Source: Jiella mangrovi
GTDB lineage: Bacteria > Pseudomonadota > Alphaproteobacteria > Rhizobiales > Rhizobiaceae
Length of the DNA: 64,000 nucleotides
Direction: 5' to 3'
Assembly (NCBI RefSeq): GCF_017815135.1
Contig: NZ_JAGJCF010000015.1
Coordinates: forward strand, 1 to 64,000
A model generated the notes under the pieces. That model ran no database searches and was not told the DNA's origin. It was given only the letters and a program-made list of their open reading frames with translations. Below are positions 37,741 through 47,700 of the stretch, in pieces (within the stretch, counting starts at the first letter, position 1; each line of letters starts with the position of its first letter). The position numbers and the translations under genes were made by a program.

Positions 37741-39516
37741 TCAGACCCCCTGTTCCTGCAGCCACATTTCGAGCAGCGCGACCTGCCACAGCTCCGAGCC
37801 GCGCAACGGCGTGATGTGATCGGACGGGTTGGCGAAGAGTTCGTCGAGATAGCTCTTCTGGAACAGGCCCCGGCCTCTCGCTGCTTCCGATCCCAGCGTG
37901 TCCTTGACCATGTCGAGATAGGGCCCGGAGATGTATTTCAGCTGCGGGACGGGGAAATAGCCCTTCTTGCGGTCGATCACCTCGGAGGGAACGACCTGCC
38001 GGGCGACCTCCTTCAGGACGCCCTTGCCGTCCTGCTTGAGCTTTTCGGCAGCCGGCACGCGGGCGGCGAGCTCGACCAGCTCGTGGTCGAGGAAGGGGAC
38101 GCGCGCTTCGAGGCCCCAGGCCATGGTCATGTTGTCGACGCGCTTGACCGGATCGTCCACCAGCATGACATGGGCGTCGACACGCAGCGCCTTGTCGACC
38201 GGGTCGGTCGCGCCTTCCATGGCAAAGTGCCGGGCGACGAAATCGCGGGAGACGTCGTCTTCCGTCTGCCATTCGGGCGCGATCTGGCCCTTCAGCGTCT
38301 CGTGGCTGCGGTCGAAGAAGGCGCCCGAATAGGCGGCGAGCGGATCGTTGGCGCCGACCATCTTCGGATACCAGTGATAGCCGCCGAAGATCTCGTCCGC
38401 TCCTTGCCCGGACTGCACCACCTTGATGTGCTTGGAGACTTCGCGCGAGAGCAGATAGAAGCCGACATTATCGTAGGAGACCATCGGCTCGGACATCGCC
38501 TTGATCGTGCCCGGCAGATGCTCCATCAGCTCCGAGCCCGGCACGAAGATCTTGTGATGCTCGGTGCCGTAGTGCTTGGCGATGATGTCGGAAAACTCGA
38601 ACTCGTTGCCGACCTCGCCATTGGCGTCCTCGAAGCCGATCGAGAAGGTGTTGAGGTTTTTCTGGCCGGCTTCCGCGAGAAGCCCGACGATCAGCGAGGA
38701 ATCGACGCCGCCCGACAGAAGCACACCGACCGGAACGTCGGCGACCATGCGCCGGTCGACGGCGAGCTTCAGGGCATCCATGACGAGATCGCGCCAGTCG
38801 GTCGGCGACAGCTTGTCATCGCCGGGGCGGGGCGCAAAGTCCGGCGCCCAGTATTCCTGATCGTCGAAGGAGCCGTCCGGCTCGATCATCCGCGTCGTTG
38901 CGGGGGGAAGCTTGCGCACGCCCTTGACGATGGTCAGCGGCGGCGGGACGACCGCGTGGAACGTCATGTAGTGGTGCAGCGCCTCGCGGTCGATCGTCTT
39001 GTCGACGTCGCCGGTGGCGAGAATCGCGGGGAGCGAGGAGGCGATGTAGAGGCGCTTGTCGTTCTGCGAGAGATAGAGCGGCTTGATGCCGAAACGGTCG
39101 CGCGCCAGCATCACCCGGCCGCTTTCGCGCTCGGCAATGGCAAAGGCGAACATGCCGTGGAAGCGCTTGACGCAGTCCCGGCCCCAGGCGTGATAGGCCT
39201 TGATGATGACCTCGGTGTCGCCGGTCGAGAAGAAGCGGTAGCCCCTGCCTTCCAGCTCCTGGCGCAGCTCGGGATAGTTGTAGATGCAGCCGTTGAAGGC
39301 GATGGTGAGACCCAGCTCCGGGTCGACCATGGGCTGCTGGGCCTTTTCGGAAAGGTCGATGATCTTCAGCCGCCGGTGGGCGAGGCCGATCGGCCCGCGC
39401 ACGACCTGGCCGGAGCCGTCGGGCCCGCGCCGGGCCAGACAGTCGCCCATGCGTTGCAGGCGGTCGCCCGAGGCTGCATTTCCATCGAAGCGAATCTCAC
39501 CGCAAATTCCGCACAT
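37741..39516 (-). CDS. asnO: N-acetylglutaminylglutamine amidotransferase (AsnB-like)
   Basis: This asparagine-synthetase-like enzyme amidates the N-acetylglutaminylglutamine dipeptide to NAGGN, using glutamine as nitrogen donor. The 591-aa protein has the class II glutaminase nucleophile Cys2 (MCGICGE), the RHRGPDG-equivalent ARRGPDGSG, and the ATP pyrophosphatase loop GVLLSGGVDSS at about residue 255. It is the first gene of the asnO-ngg-M42 operon. In rhizobia this pathway is induced by osmotic stress; I see no specific regulatory site in the 195 bp upstream. Confidence 0.95.
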   Translation of the reverse strand: MCGICGEIRFDGNAASGDRLQRMGDCLARRGPDGSGQVVRGPIGLAHRRLKIIDLSEKAQQPMVDPELGLTIAFNGCIYNYPELRQELEGRGYRFFSTGDTEVIIKAYHAWGRDCVKRFHGMFAFAIAERESGRVMLARDRFGIKPLYLSQNDKRLYIASSLPAILATGDVDKTIDREALHHYMTFHAVVPPPLTIVKGVRKLPPATTRMIEPDGSFDDQEYWAPDFAPRPGDDKLSPTDWRDLVMDALKLAVDRRMVADVPVGVLLSGGVDSSLIVGLLAEAGQKNLNTFSIGFEDANGEVGNEFEFSDIIAKHYGTEHHKIFVPGSELMEHLPGTIKAMSEPMVSYDNVGFYLLSREVSKHIKVVQSGQGADEIFGGYHWYPKMVGANDPLAAYSGAFFDRSHETLKGQIAPEWQTEDDVSRDFVARHFAMEGATDPVDKALRVDAHVMLVDDPVKRVDNMTMAWGLEARVPFLDHELVELAARVPAAEKLKQDGKGVLKEVARQVVPSEVIDRKKGYFPVPQLKYISGPYLDMVKDTLGSEAARGRGLFQKSYLDELFANPSDHITPLRGSELWQVALLEMWLQEQGV

Positions 39517-39711
39517 GGGGCGTCAGTCTCCGTCGATCTCAATGGCTTTCGAAGGTGTCGATCCATCGGGATATAGAGACCGACGCGAAACAAAAACCGT
39601 TTGCGCCGCATGTTTTTTCGCAGTGCGGCAGCGAGCGGGCCTTCGTCCCCTCGTCGCAATGCAGGTTTCAGCTGCTCTCGGACGGCCGGAAAAGCCAGTG
39701 GTCTGCGGAGT

Positions 39712-41499
39712 TCAGGCCCTGAGCTTTGCCTCGAATTCGTCGCCCTGGCACGACCAGACGGCTTCGAGAAGGCTCGCCGGCTGGGGTTTTGCGAACAGGA
39801 AGCCCTGTGCGTCGAGCCCCTCCTGCTCGGCCATGATGGCGCGCTGCTCGGAGGTTTCGATTCCCTCGGCAACGGTCTCGAGGCTGAGGCTTCGGGACAG
39901 GCCGATCAGCGAGTTGACGATCGTGCGATCGGCGGCGCTGCCGCCGATCCCCGAAATGAAGGACCGGTCGATCTTGATACAGGAGACGGGATAGTGCCGG
40001 AGTGCCGCGAGCGAGGCGAAGCCCGTTCCGAAGTCGTCGAAGGCGATGCCGACGCCCATCGCTCGCAATTGCCGCACCTGCTCGAGGATGCGGGGGTCCT
40101 CGGCCAGAATGATCCGCTCGGTCAGTTCGAGCTGCAGCGCGGCCGGCGGCAGGCCATGCCGCGCGAGCGCGCCGCACACGCGATCCACCAACGTCTGGCA
40201 GTTGAACTGCAGGGCGAAGAGATTGACGGCGATCTTGAAGTCCGGCGCGAAACGTTTGCGCCAGATCGCCACCTGCCGGCAGGCTTCGTCGATCACCCAG
40301 CCGCCGACATCGACGGCAAGATGGCTCTTTTCCAGGATCGGCAGAAACATCGCCGGCGGCAGGACGCCGCGATAGGGATAGTTCCAGCGAAGCAGCGCCT
40401 CGGCGCCGGTCCAGGCCCCGTCGCTCAGCCGTACGATCGGCTGGTAGTAGAGTTCGAAACTGCCGCCTTCCCAGGCGTCCTGCATCTCCAGGACGACGTT
40501 GCCGCGTTCCAGTGCGACGTTGCGCATGTCGCGCGTGAAGTGACGATAACAGTTACGACCCTCTTGCTTGGCCTGATACATCGCAAGATCGGCATTGCCG
40601 AGAATCTGGATGGCCTCGGCTTCGACCGTGCGAAGCGCGACTCCGACGCTTGCGCCGAAATGGACGACATAGCCGCGCACGGTAAAGGGTTCGGCGAGGC
40701 GTGCGACGACGGCTCGCGCGACCTTCGAGGCGGCGATGGGATCGGCCTCGCCGTCCAGGAAGATGACGAATTCGTCGCCGCCGAGCCGCGCGATCACCCG
40801 GCAATCGCCGGCAAATTCGCCAAGCCGTTCGGCGACCTCGGTGAGTGCCTCGTCGCCGCAGGCATGGCCGAGCGAATCGTTGATTTCCTTGAAGCCGTCG
40901 AGATCGATCAGAAGGACAGATGAGGCGTTGCCGGCATCGATCGAGGCCTGAATGGCGGCAAGGAGAAAGGGCCGGTTGCGCAGTCCGGTCAGCGGGTCGT
41001 ATTTCGCCTCCTCGGTGACCCGCACGAGTTCCATGTGCTCGATCGCGAAGCAGGCCAGTTCCGTCAGCAGTTGGGTGTCCTTGTGGCTGAACTGGCGTGG
41101 CTTGGTGTCGAGCAGGCAAAGGGCGCCGATGCAGTGGCCCGACGGGGCGATGAGCGGTGCCCCTGCATAAAAACGCAGAGAGGGATTGCCGACCACCTCG
41201 GGGATGTCCTTGAAGCGCTCGTCCTTGGTGAGGTCGTGCACCACCAGGGTCTCTCCGCTCTCAACGGGAACGCGGCAGATGGTTCGCTCGCGCGGGAGCG
41301 TCGCGCCGAGCTTTCCCGCCCGCACGTGACAGATCTGAAGATGTTCGTGATGCGTCGAGATGAGGGCGTTCTCAAAGCCGAAGATCGAGGCTGTCAGGTT
41401 GACGAAGCGGACGAGCTTCTCGCCCCCGAGCGCGCCGCTTTTGCGATAGCGCTCCACCTGAGCGAGGCGAGCGCTGTCGTTCGAATTGACTGGTGCCAT
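39712..41499 (-). CDS. GAF-GGDEF-EAL cyclic-di-GMP enzyme
   Basis: A 595-aa cytoplasmic protein with an N-terminal GAF sensor (about 25-165), a GGDEF domain (about 170-330; ARLGGDEFVIF intact) and an EAL domain (about 345-590). EAL catalytic landmarks are present: EALLRW, ELTERI, FDDFGTGFAS, IKIDRSFI, ETVAEGIE. Both synthesis and hydrolysis of c-di-GMP are possible; no RxxD inhibitory site is seen before GGDEF. The GAF ligand is unknown. It is transcribed away from the cobalamin operon. Confidence 0.95.
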   Translation of the reverse strand: MAPVNSNDSARLAQVERYRKSGALGGEKLVRFVNLTASIFGFENALISTHHEHLQICHVRAGKLGATLPRERTICRVPVESGETLVVHDLTKDERFKDIPEVVGNPSLRFYAGAPLIAPSGHCIGALCLLDTKPRQFSHKDTQLLTELACFAIEHMELVRVTEEAKYDPLTGLRNRPFLLAAIQASIDAGNASSVLLIDLDGFKEINDSLGHACGDEALTEVAERLGEFAGDCRVIARLGGDEFVIFLDGEADPIAASKVARAVVARLAEPFTVRGYVVHFGASVGVALRTVEAEAIQILGNADLAMYQAKQEGRNCYRHFTRDMRNVALERGNVVLEMQDAWEGGSFELYYQPIVRLSDGAWTGAEALLRWNYPYRGVLPPAMFLPILEKSHLAVDVGGWVIDEACRQVAIWRKRFAPDFKIAVNLFALQFNCQTLVDRVCGALARHGLPPAALQLELTERIILAEDPRILEQVRQLRAMGVGIAFDDFGTGFASLAALRHYPVSCIKIDRSFISGIGGSAADRTIVNSLIGLSRSLSLETVAEGIETSEQRAIMAEQEGLDAQGFLFAKPQPASLLEAVWSCQGDEFEAKLRA

Positions 41500-41717
41500 A
41501 GATCTCCGTCCTCCGGCGAAACTCAGGGCAATCGATGCTTGGGGCGGAGTCTGGCCGAAAGGGATTGAAATTTTGTTCGCACACTGAGCATTTAATCAGG
41601 CGGGCTTTGCCACCGAAGGTGGATCGGCTTGCCGAACCGGGATTTCGCTTGCGCTCGCCGGGGCGGCTGCTAGTTTGCCCGCAGCCTTTGCAAAGCCATG
41701 TTTTGCTTCGGCCGAAG
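41500..41717. other. Divergent promoter region between the c-di-GMP gene and the cobalamin operon
   Basis: No gene is supported. It must hold the promoter for the minus-strand c-di-GMP gene and the promoter for the riboswitch-led operon on the plus strand. I could not define boxes confidently. Confidence 0.45.
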
Positions 41718-41950
41718 GACGGTTCCCCGGTCACCACGTGGCAGGGGCGAAGAGGGAATGCGACGGGTCGACCCAAGCCGGGGGCCTTCATCGCAGCCGA
41801 CCCCGCGACTGTAGAGCGGCGAGAGATTCGTCACTGGCCCGGAGCGCTTCAAAACGAGCGAAACGGTGTCCTGAAAGCCACTGGAGAGACCTCCGGGAAG
41901 GCGAGACGCAATTTCGACGACCCGCGAGCCAGGAGACCTGCCGACCTTCC
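41718..41950 (+). promoter_or_regulatory. Cobalamin riboswitch
   Basis: The leader of cbtB carries the conserved core of the adenosylcobalamin riboswitch in the right order: AGGGAATGCGAC at 41752-41763, GCCGACCCCGCGACTGT at 41796-41812, GAAAGCCACTGG at 41873-41884, GGGAAGGCGAG at 41895-41905, and the B12-box-like GAGCCAGGAGACCTGCC at 41926-41942. It ends about 45 bp before the cbtB start, and the GGAGG of cbtB lies just downstream, so control of translation initiation is likely. High cobalamin should turn the operon down. Confidence 0.95.
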
Positions 41951-41993
41951 ATGCACCCGCTGCCCATCCCGGGCGGCCGTCACGGAGGTTGAT

Positions 41994-42170
41994 ATGACGA
42001 CTGATTCGAGAACCGTCGCGCAGGGCGCGACGAATACCCGCTTAGCCGCGGGCTTTTTTGCGCTGTTTCTAGGCGCCTTCTTCGTCTGGGGGGCGGGCTT
42101 TGCCCACTCCGCAGCCCTGCACGACACGGCCCACGACGTGCGCCACGCCTTCGGCTTTCCCTGTCACTGA
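41994..42170 (+). CDS. cbtB: CbtB cobalt transporter subunit
   Basis: A 58-aa membrane protein with one hydrophobic helix (LAAGFFALFLGAFFVWGAGF) and the characteristic C-terminal metal-binding tail LHDTAHDVRHAFGFPCH, rich in His with a final Cys-His. CbtB with CbtA forms a proposed cobalt uptake system under B12 riboswitch control. GGAGG sits six bases before the ATG. It is first in the operon. Being small, it is easily missed by gene finders. Confidence 0.93.
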   Translation: MTTDSRTVAQGATNTRLAAGFFALFLGAFFVWGAGFAHSAALHDTAHDVRHAFGFPCH

Positions 42171-42180
42171 GTTTTCGAGC

Positions 42181-42201
42181 GCCGGCAAGAGGCCGGTTTT
42201 C
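42181..42201 (+). terminator. Weak terminator-like hairpin between cbtB and cbtA
   Basis: CCGGC-AAGAG-GCCGG (42182-42196) followed by TTTTC is a short, 5- to 6-bp stem with a T tract. It could attenuate transcription into cbtA and the cob genes, but the stem is short. Confidence 0.4.
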
Positions 42202-42259
42202 AGGACCAGAATCCACCAGTCAAAGGCCGGCCTTCGCGCCGCCACGGGAAAGCTACACC

Positions 42260-43027
42260 ATGATCATCCGATATCTGCTCGCCGCGCTTGTGGCCGGGCT
42301 TGTCGCCGGCGTTCTCGTGACGCCAATCCAGTACCTCAAGGTCATCCCGCTGATCGCCCATGCCGAAGCCTATGAAAACGGTGGCCATGGCATTGAGCCG
42401 CACGATCATCATCAGGCGGGCCTCGTGTCTTCGGCTCATGCTCACGGCCCGGACGCGTTGGGGAAGGGCCGCGTCATCCTCGCCCATGCTCCGGCGGCCG
42501 GCGGAGGCGAAGACGCGGGCGATGCCAGCCTGTTTCAAAGCCGCGCCCTCGGGACGCTGACGGCGAATGTCGTGACCGGTGGCGGCTTTGCGCTGATGCT
42601 TGCTGCGGTTGCCCTTCTGGCCGGCCGCTCGATCACCACCCGCAACGGTGCGCTCTGGGGGCTTGCCGGCTTTGCCGCCGTGGCGCTTGCGCCCGCGCTC
42701 GGCCTGCCGCCGGAATTGCCGGCGATGCCGGCCGCCGATCTCTCGGCCCGCCAGGCCTGGTGGATCATGACCGTCGGGCTCACGGCAGTCGGTCTCTACT
42801 GCCTCATCCTGCGGCGTGAGGTGCCGCTGCGAGCCCTCGGCGTCGCCCTGCTCGTCGTTCCACATCTCTTCGCCGCGCCTCATCCGGCACAGCTTGCAAG
42901 TCCCATCCCGCCGACGCTGGCGGCGGAATTCGCCGTCGCGTCGCTGGCGACGGGGGCGGCGTTCTGGGTGCTTCTGGGGCTTGGCGTCGGCTTTGCCATG
43001 GATCGCTTCGGGACGAGCGAGGCATGA
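42260..43027 (+). CDS. cbtA: CbtA cobalt transporter
   Basis: A 255-aa inner-membrane protein with about five hydrophobic segments, starting [20 protein letters not shown] His-rich periplasmic or cytoplasmic loop ([18 protein letters not shown], residues 47-64) is a likely metal-binding site. This layout and the pairing with cbtB identify CbtA, predicted to bring in cobalt for B12 synthesis. It overlaps the next gene, cobU, by ATGA. Confidence 0.93.
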   Translation: MIIRYLLAALVAGLVAGVLVTPIQYLKVIPLIAHAEAYENGGHGIEPHDHHQAGLVSSAHAHGPDALGKGRVILAHAPAAGGGEDAGDASLFQSRALGTLTANVVTGGGFALMLAAVALLAGRSITTRNGALWGLAGFAAVALAPALGLPPELPAMPAADLSARQAWWIMTVGLTAVGLYCLILRREVPLRALGVALLVVPHLFAAPHPAQLASPIPPTLAAEFAVASLATGAAFWVLLGLGVGFAMDRFGTSEA

Positions 43028-43554
43028 CGTCGGCGCCGCCAGCGAAGGTCGCCTTCGTCCTTGGCGGCGCCCGCTCCGGCAAGAGCGCCTTTGCCGAGGG
43101 GCTGGTGGGACAAAGCGGTCGTGCCAAGGTCTATGTCGCGACGGGCCGGGCCTTCGACACCGAGATGCAGGCGCGCATTGCCCGCCATCAGGCCGATCGC
43201 GGGGAGGGCTGGACGACGATCGAGGCGCCGCTCGATCTCGTCGGCGCGCTGCGGCGGGAAACCTTGCCGAACCGTATGGTTCTCGTCGATTGCCTGACGC
43301 TCTGGGTGACCAATCTGATGATGGCCGGGAGCGACATCGAGGCTGAATGCGCGGAGCTGATCGACTGCCTTGGCGAAGGTCTGCCAGGGCCTGTCGTCCT
43401 CGTTTCCAACGAGGTCGGCCTCGGCATCGTGCCGGAAAACCGGATGGCGCGAGAATTCCGCGACCATGCCGGCCGGCTGCACCAACAGATCGCGGCGGTG
43501 GCCGAGACGGTCACTTTCGTCGCCGCCGGTCTGCCGATGAAACTCAAGGGTTGA
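43024..43554 (+). CDS. cobU: Adenosylcobinamide kinase / guanylyltransferase
   Basis: A bifunctional enzyme (CobP in aerobic pathway naming) that phosphorylates adenosylcobinamide and then attaches GMP, preparing nucleotide-loop assembly. The 176-aa sequence has the P-loop [14 protein letters not shown] near the N-terminus, the guanylylated-His region ([11 protein letters not shown]), [12 protein letters not shown], and [13 protein letters not shown], all family hallmarks. It is coupled to cbtA by an ATGA overlap. Confidence 0.96.
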   Translation: MTSAPPAKVAFVLGGARSGKSAFAEGLVGQSGRAKVYVATGRAFDTEMQARIARHQADRGEGWTTIEAPLDLVGALRRETLPNRMVLVDCLTLWVTNLMMAGSDIEAECAELIDCLGEGLPGPVVLVSNEVGLGIVPENRMAREFRDHAGRLHQQIAAVAETVTFVAAGLPMKLKG

Positions 43555-43600
43555 GCGGAGAAACCGCTCCCCGGACAAGATATAGCAAAAGGAGGCTTTC

Positions 43601-44692
43601 ATGCCCGCCGCCAAAATCCCCGCCACCGTCATCACCGGCTTTCTCGGCGCCGGCAAGACGACGCTGATCCGCAACCTGTTGCAGAATCCCGGCGGCCGCA
43701 AGATCGCGCTGATCATCAACGAGTTCGGCGATCTCGGCGTCGATGGCGACATCCTGAAAGGCTGCGGCATCGAGACCTGCAGCGAGGATGACGTCGTCGA
43801 ACTCAACAATGGCTGCATCTGCTGCACCGTCGCCGACGACTTCATCCCGGCGATGACCAGGCTGCTCGAACGCGACACGCTGCCCGACCACATCATCATC
43901 GAAACCTCGGGACTGGCTTTGCCGCAGCCCCTCGTCGCCGCCTTCAACTGGCCCGAGGTGAAGACCAGGGTCACCGTCGACGGGGTCGTCACGGTGATCG
44001 ACGCGGCGGCGGTTGCGGCCGGGCGCTTTGCCGAGGACGAGGCGAAGGTCGCGGCGCAGCGCGCGGCCGATACGAGCGTCGATCACGACAACCCGCTCGA
44101 AGAGCTGTTCGAGGACCAGATCCGCGCCGCCGATCTCATCGTTCTCAACAAGGCCGATCTCATCGATCGTGACGCGCTGGAGCGTGTGCGCAAGGAGACG
44201 GCGCGCGCCACGCCGCGGACGGTGAAGACCGTCGCCGCCGAGAACGGCAAGCTGCCGGCCGACGTTCTGCTCGGCATCGCCGCCGGCACCGAGGCGCTGA
44301 TCGGCGAGCGCAAGTCCCATCACGAGATCGAGCACGAGGGCGGCGAGGACCACGACCACGACGAGTTCGAGAGCTTCGTTGCCGAAGCCGGGCCGGTCAA
44401 GGATTTGAACGCCTTCGTCGAAGGTCTGAAGGCCTTGATCGGCGAACACGACATCCTGCGGCTGAAGGGCTTTGCCGACGTGCCGGGCAAGCCGATGCGT
44501 CTCGTCGTCCAGGCCGTCGGGCAAAGGATCGAGACCTATTTCGACCGGCCATGGGGCAAGGACGAGACCCGCCAGACAAAGCTCGTCGTCATCGGGCTGC
44601 ATGACGGGCTGACCGACCAGCTTTGCCGGACGATCGCCGGTCGCATCGCGGCGCTCGCGGGAGGTGACAACGCCGCCGAGGCCGCCGAATAG
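43601..44692 (+). CDS. cobW: CobW GTPase, metal chaperone of cobalamin synthesis
   Basis: CobW is a G3E-family GTPase thought to deliver cobalt to the CobNST chelatase. The 363-aa protein has the P-loop GFLGAGKTTL, the metal-binding CxCC motif in NGCICCTV, the GTP-base motif NKAD, and a His/Asp-rich segment (HHEIEHEGGEDHDHDEF) at about residue 240 that could bind extra metal. AAAGGAGG lies upstream of the ATG at 43601. It is followed 10 bp later by cobN. Confidence 0.96.
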   Translation: MPAAKIPATVITGFLGAGKTTLIRNLLQNPGGRKIALIINEFGDLGVDGDILKGCGIETCSEDDVVELNNGCICCTVADDFIPAMTRLLERDTLPDHIIIETSGLALPQPLVAAFNWPEVKTRVTVDGVVTVIDAAAVAAGRFAEDEAKVAAQRAADTSVDHDNPLEELFEDQIRAADLIVLNKADLIDRDALERVRKETARATPRTVKTVAAENGKLPADVLLGIAAGTEALIGERKSHHEIEHEGGEDHDHDEFESFVAEAGPVKDLNAFVEGLKALIGEHDILRLKGFADVPGKPMRLVVQAVGQRIETYFDRPWGKDETRQTKLVVIGLHDGLTDQLCRTIAGRIAALAGGDNAAEAAE

Positions 44693-44702
44693 GGGCGGCG
44701 CA

Positions 44703-47700
44703 TTGCACCTCCTCCTTGCCCAGAAGGGCACGATCGACGACGGCGGCGAGGCGGTGGATCTCGGCCAGTCGCCGGGCGAGATCGTGTTTCTGTCGGCAGC
44801 CGACACCGAGATCGCCTCGCTTGCCTCGGCGGCGCACCGTCTTGCGCTCGGCCCGAGCGAACTGCGTCTGGCGAACCTTCTCCGGCTGAAGCATCCGATG
44901 TCGGTCGACACCTATGTCGAGCGCACGCTTCGCCATGCGCGGCTGGTGGTGGTGCGGCTGCTCGGCGGGCAGGCTTACTGGCCCTATGGTCTCGACGCGC
45001 TGCTTGCCAACGCGCAAGCCTCTGGCGGCAGGCTCGCCGTCATTCCCGGCGACGACAAGCCGGATGCGGGGCTCGATGCCTATACGACGATCCCGCTCGC
45101 AGAGCGCGACCGGCTGTGGCGCTTCCTGATCGAGGGCGGGCCGGCCAATGCCGAGGGGTTTCTGCTCGGCTGCCGGGCGGTGCTGGGGAAGGGAGACTGG
45201 CCGGGCGAGGCGACGCCGTTGTTGAAGGCGGGGGTGGTGCAAATTCGCCGGGATGGCGCAGAGGGGGGTAACGCCGGCAGAAGCGCAGACGGTCCAAGGG
45301 CGGCAATCGGCGACGTTCAACGCGGCGAAAGCGGTTTGGACTGGATCCCGGGTCAAGCCCGGGATGATGAAGCCCGTCGCAAACCCTTGGCAGCCATCGT
45401 CTGCTACCGGGCGCTCGTCCAGAGCGGCCAGACAGAGCCGGTGGAGGCGCTGGCGCAGGCGCTTTGCGAAAGCGGCCTCGACGTTCTGCCGGTCTATGTG
45501 TCCAGCCTGAAAAACCCGGTCTCGATCGAGACCCTGCGCGGCCTCTTCGCTCGCCGGCAGCCTGCCGTGGTGATCAATCTCACCGGCTTTGCCGTCTCAT
45601 CGCCCGCCGCCGCTGCCGGGGCCGAGCGCTTGCCGACGGTTCTGGAGGAAAATGGCGCCGTCGTCCTCCAGGCGGTTCTCGCCTCTGGCTCGAAGGATGC
45701 CTGGCACGCTTCGAGCCAGGGCCTCACCGCCCGCGATCTCGCCATGAACGTCGCCTTGCCGGAGCTCGACGGGCGGGTGCTGTCGCGGGCCATCGCCTTC
45801 AAGTCCGCCGGTGAGTGGGACGCGCTCACCGAAACCGACATCGTCGCCCATCGCCCGGCTTTGGATCGCGTCGCCTTCGTCGCCGAGCTTGCCAGCCGCT
45901 GGGCGCGGCTCGGCGCCAGGCCGAACGCCGACAAGCACGTCGCCATTCTCCTCGCCAACTATCCGAACCGCGATGGCCGGCTCGGCAACGGCGTCGGGCT
46001 CGACACGCCGGCCGGCACCATCGAGGTGCTGAAGGCCATGGAGGCGGCGGGCTATCCGGTCGCCGGAATCCCGGAAACCGGCAACGCCCTGATCGATCAT
46101 CTGATGGCCGGGCCGACCAATGCCGGAACGGTGGCGCGAAAGGTCCGCGAGGCCCTGTCGCTGAAGGACTATCAGGCGTTTTTCGACCAGCTTCCCAAGG
46201 CGATCCGCGACGCCGTGACCGATCGCTGGGGCCCGCCCGCCGACGATCCATTCGTCGGCGTGCACAATGGTAAGCCGGCTTTCGCCCTGCCATTGGCGCG
46301 TTTCGGGCAGACGCTCGTCGGCATTCAGCCGGCACGTGGCTACAATATCGATCCGAAGGAGACCTACCACTCGCCGGACCTCGCGCCGCCCCACAACTAT
46401 CTGGCGCTCTACGCCTTCCTGCGGTCGGATTATGGGGCCGACGCCGTCATCCACATGGGCAAGCACGGCAATCTGGAATGGCTGCCGGGCAAGGCGCTGG
46501 CGCTTTCCGATAGCTGTTTTCCCGAGGCCGTCTTCGGCCCCGTGCCGCATCTTTATCCCTTCATCGTCAACGATCCCGGCGAGGGGACGCAGGCCAAGCG
46601 CCGGACCTCGGCCGTCATTGTCGACCACCTGACGCCGCCTTTGACCCGGGCCGAGACCTACGGGCCGCTGAAGGATCTCGAAGCCCTCGTCGATGAATAT
46701 TACGAAGCGGCCGGCGGCGATCCGCGCCGGCTGGTCATGCTCAAGAGCCAGATCCTTGATCTCGTGACCGACATCGGCCTCGATCATGACGCGGGCATCG
46801 CGGCCGGCGAGGGCGAGGAGACGGCGCTGGAAAAGCTCGACGCCTATCTCTGCGAATTGAAGGAAATGCAGATCCGCGACGGGCTGCATGTTTTCGGCGT
46901 CGCGCCCGAGGGGCGGCTCTTGACGGACCTCGTCGTGGCGCTGGCGCGGCTGCCGCGCGGGAGCGGGGCGGGGGACGCCTCGCTGTTGCGGGCGCTGGCG
47001 GAGGATCTGGGGCTTTGTGGTTCGGCAGGCGATCGCGGCGGCGGGCACCCCCCTCTGGCTTGCCAGCCATCTCCCCCACAAGGGGGGAGATCAGGCGGGG
47101 GGGACGGCGACGCGGATCCTGAAGCGTCTTCGCTCGCCACAGCGGTCGATCGAGAGGGGAACAGCGTCGAACGAGGTTCGATCTCCCCCCTCGTGGGGGA
47201 GATGTCCGGCAGGACAGAGGGGGGCGCATCGGGGCGCGACATTGCAACGGATCACGCTGCATCGCGCCAGGCAGACGTCCCTCCCTTCGACCCCCTCGAC
47301 TGCGACATGGCGGCGCCCTGGACGGGCGCTCGTCCACAGCTTCTCGCCAGCCTGTCCCCAGACCCGTGGCGCACGACCGGCGACACCGTCGAGCGGCTGG
47401 AGCTTCTGGCTGCCAGACTGGTCGAAGGCGAATCTCACCCGGATATCCACTGGCGATCCACACGAGCCGTGCTCGAGGCGATTGAAACCACGCTGAAGCC
47501 TGCCGTCACCCGTTCCGGTCCGGCCGAGATCGGTGGCATCCTCGCCGGCCTTGCCGGACGCTTCGTTGCGCCCGGCCCGTCCGGCGCGCCGACGCGGGGG
47601 CGGCCCGACGTCTTGCCGACGGGGCGCAACTTCTTTTCCGTCGATACCAGAGCGGTGCCGACCGAGACGGCCTATCGCCTGGGGAAGAAGTCCGCCGAGC

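Noticed and set aside
36372-37814. A 480-codon plus-strand frame opposite ngg
   Set aside because: Antisense shadow in GC-rich DNA; ngg on the minus strand has full domain support.
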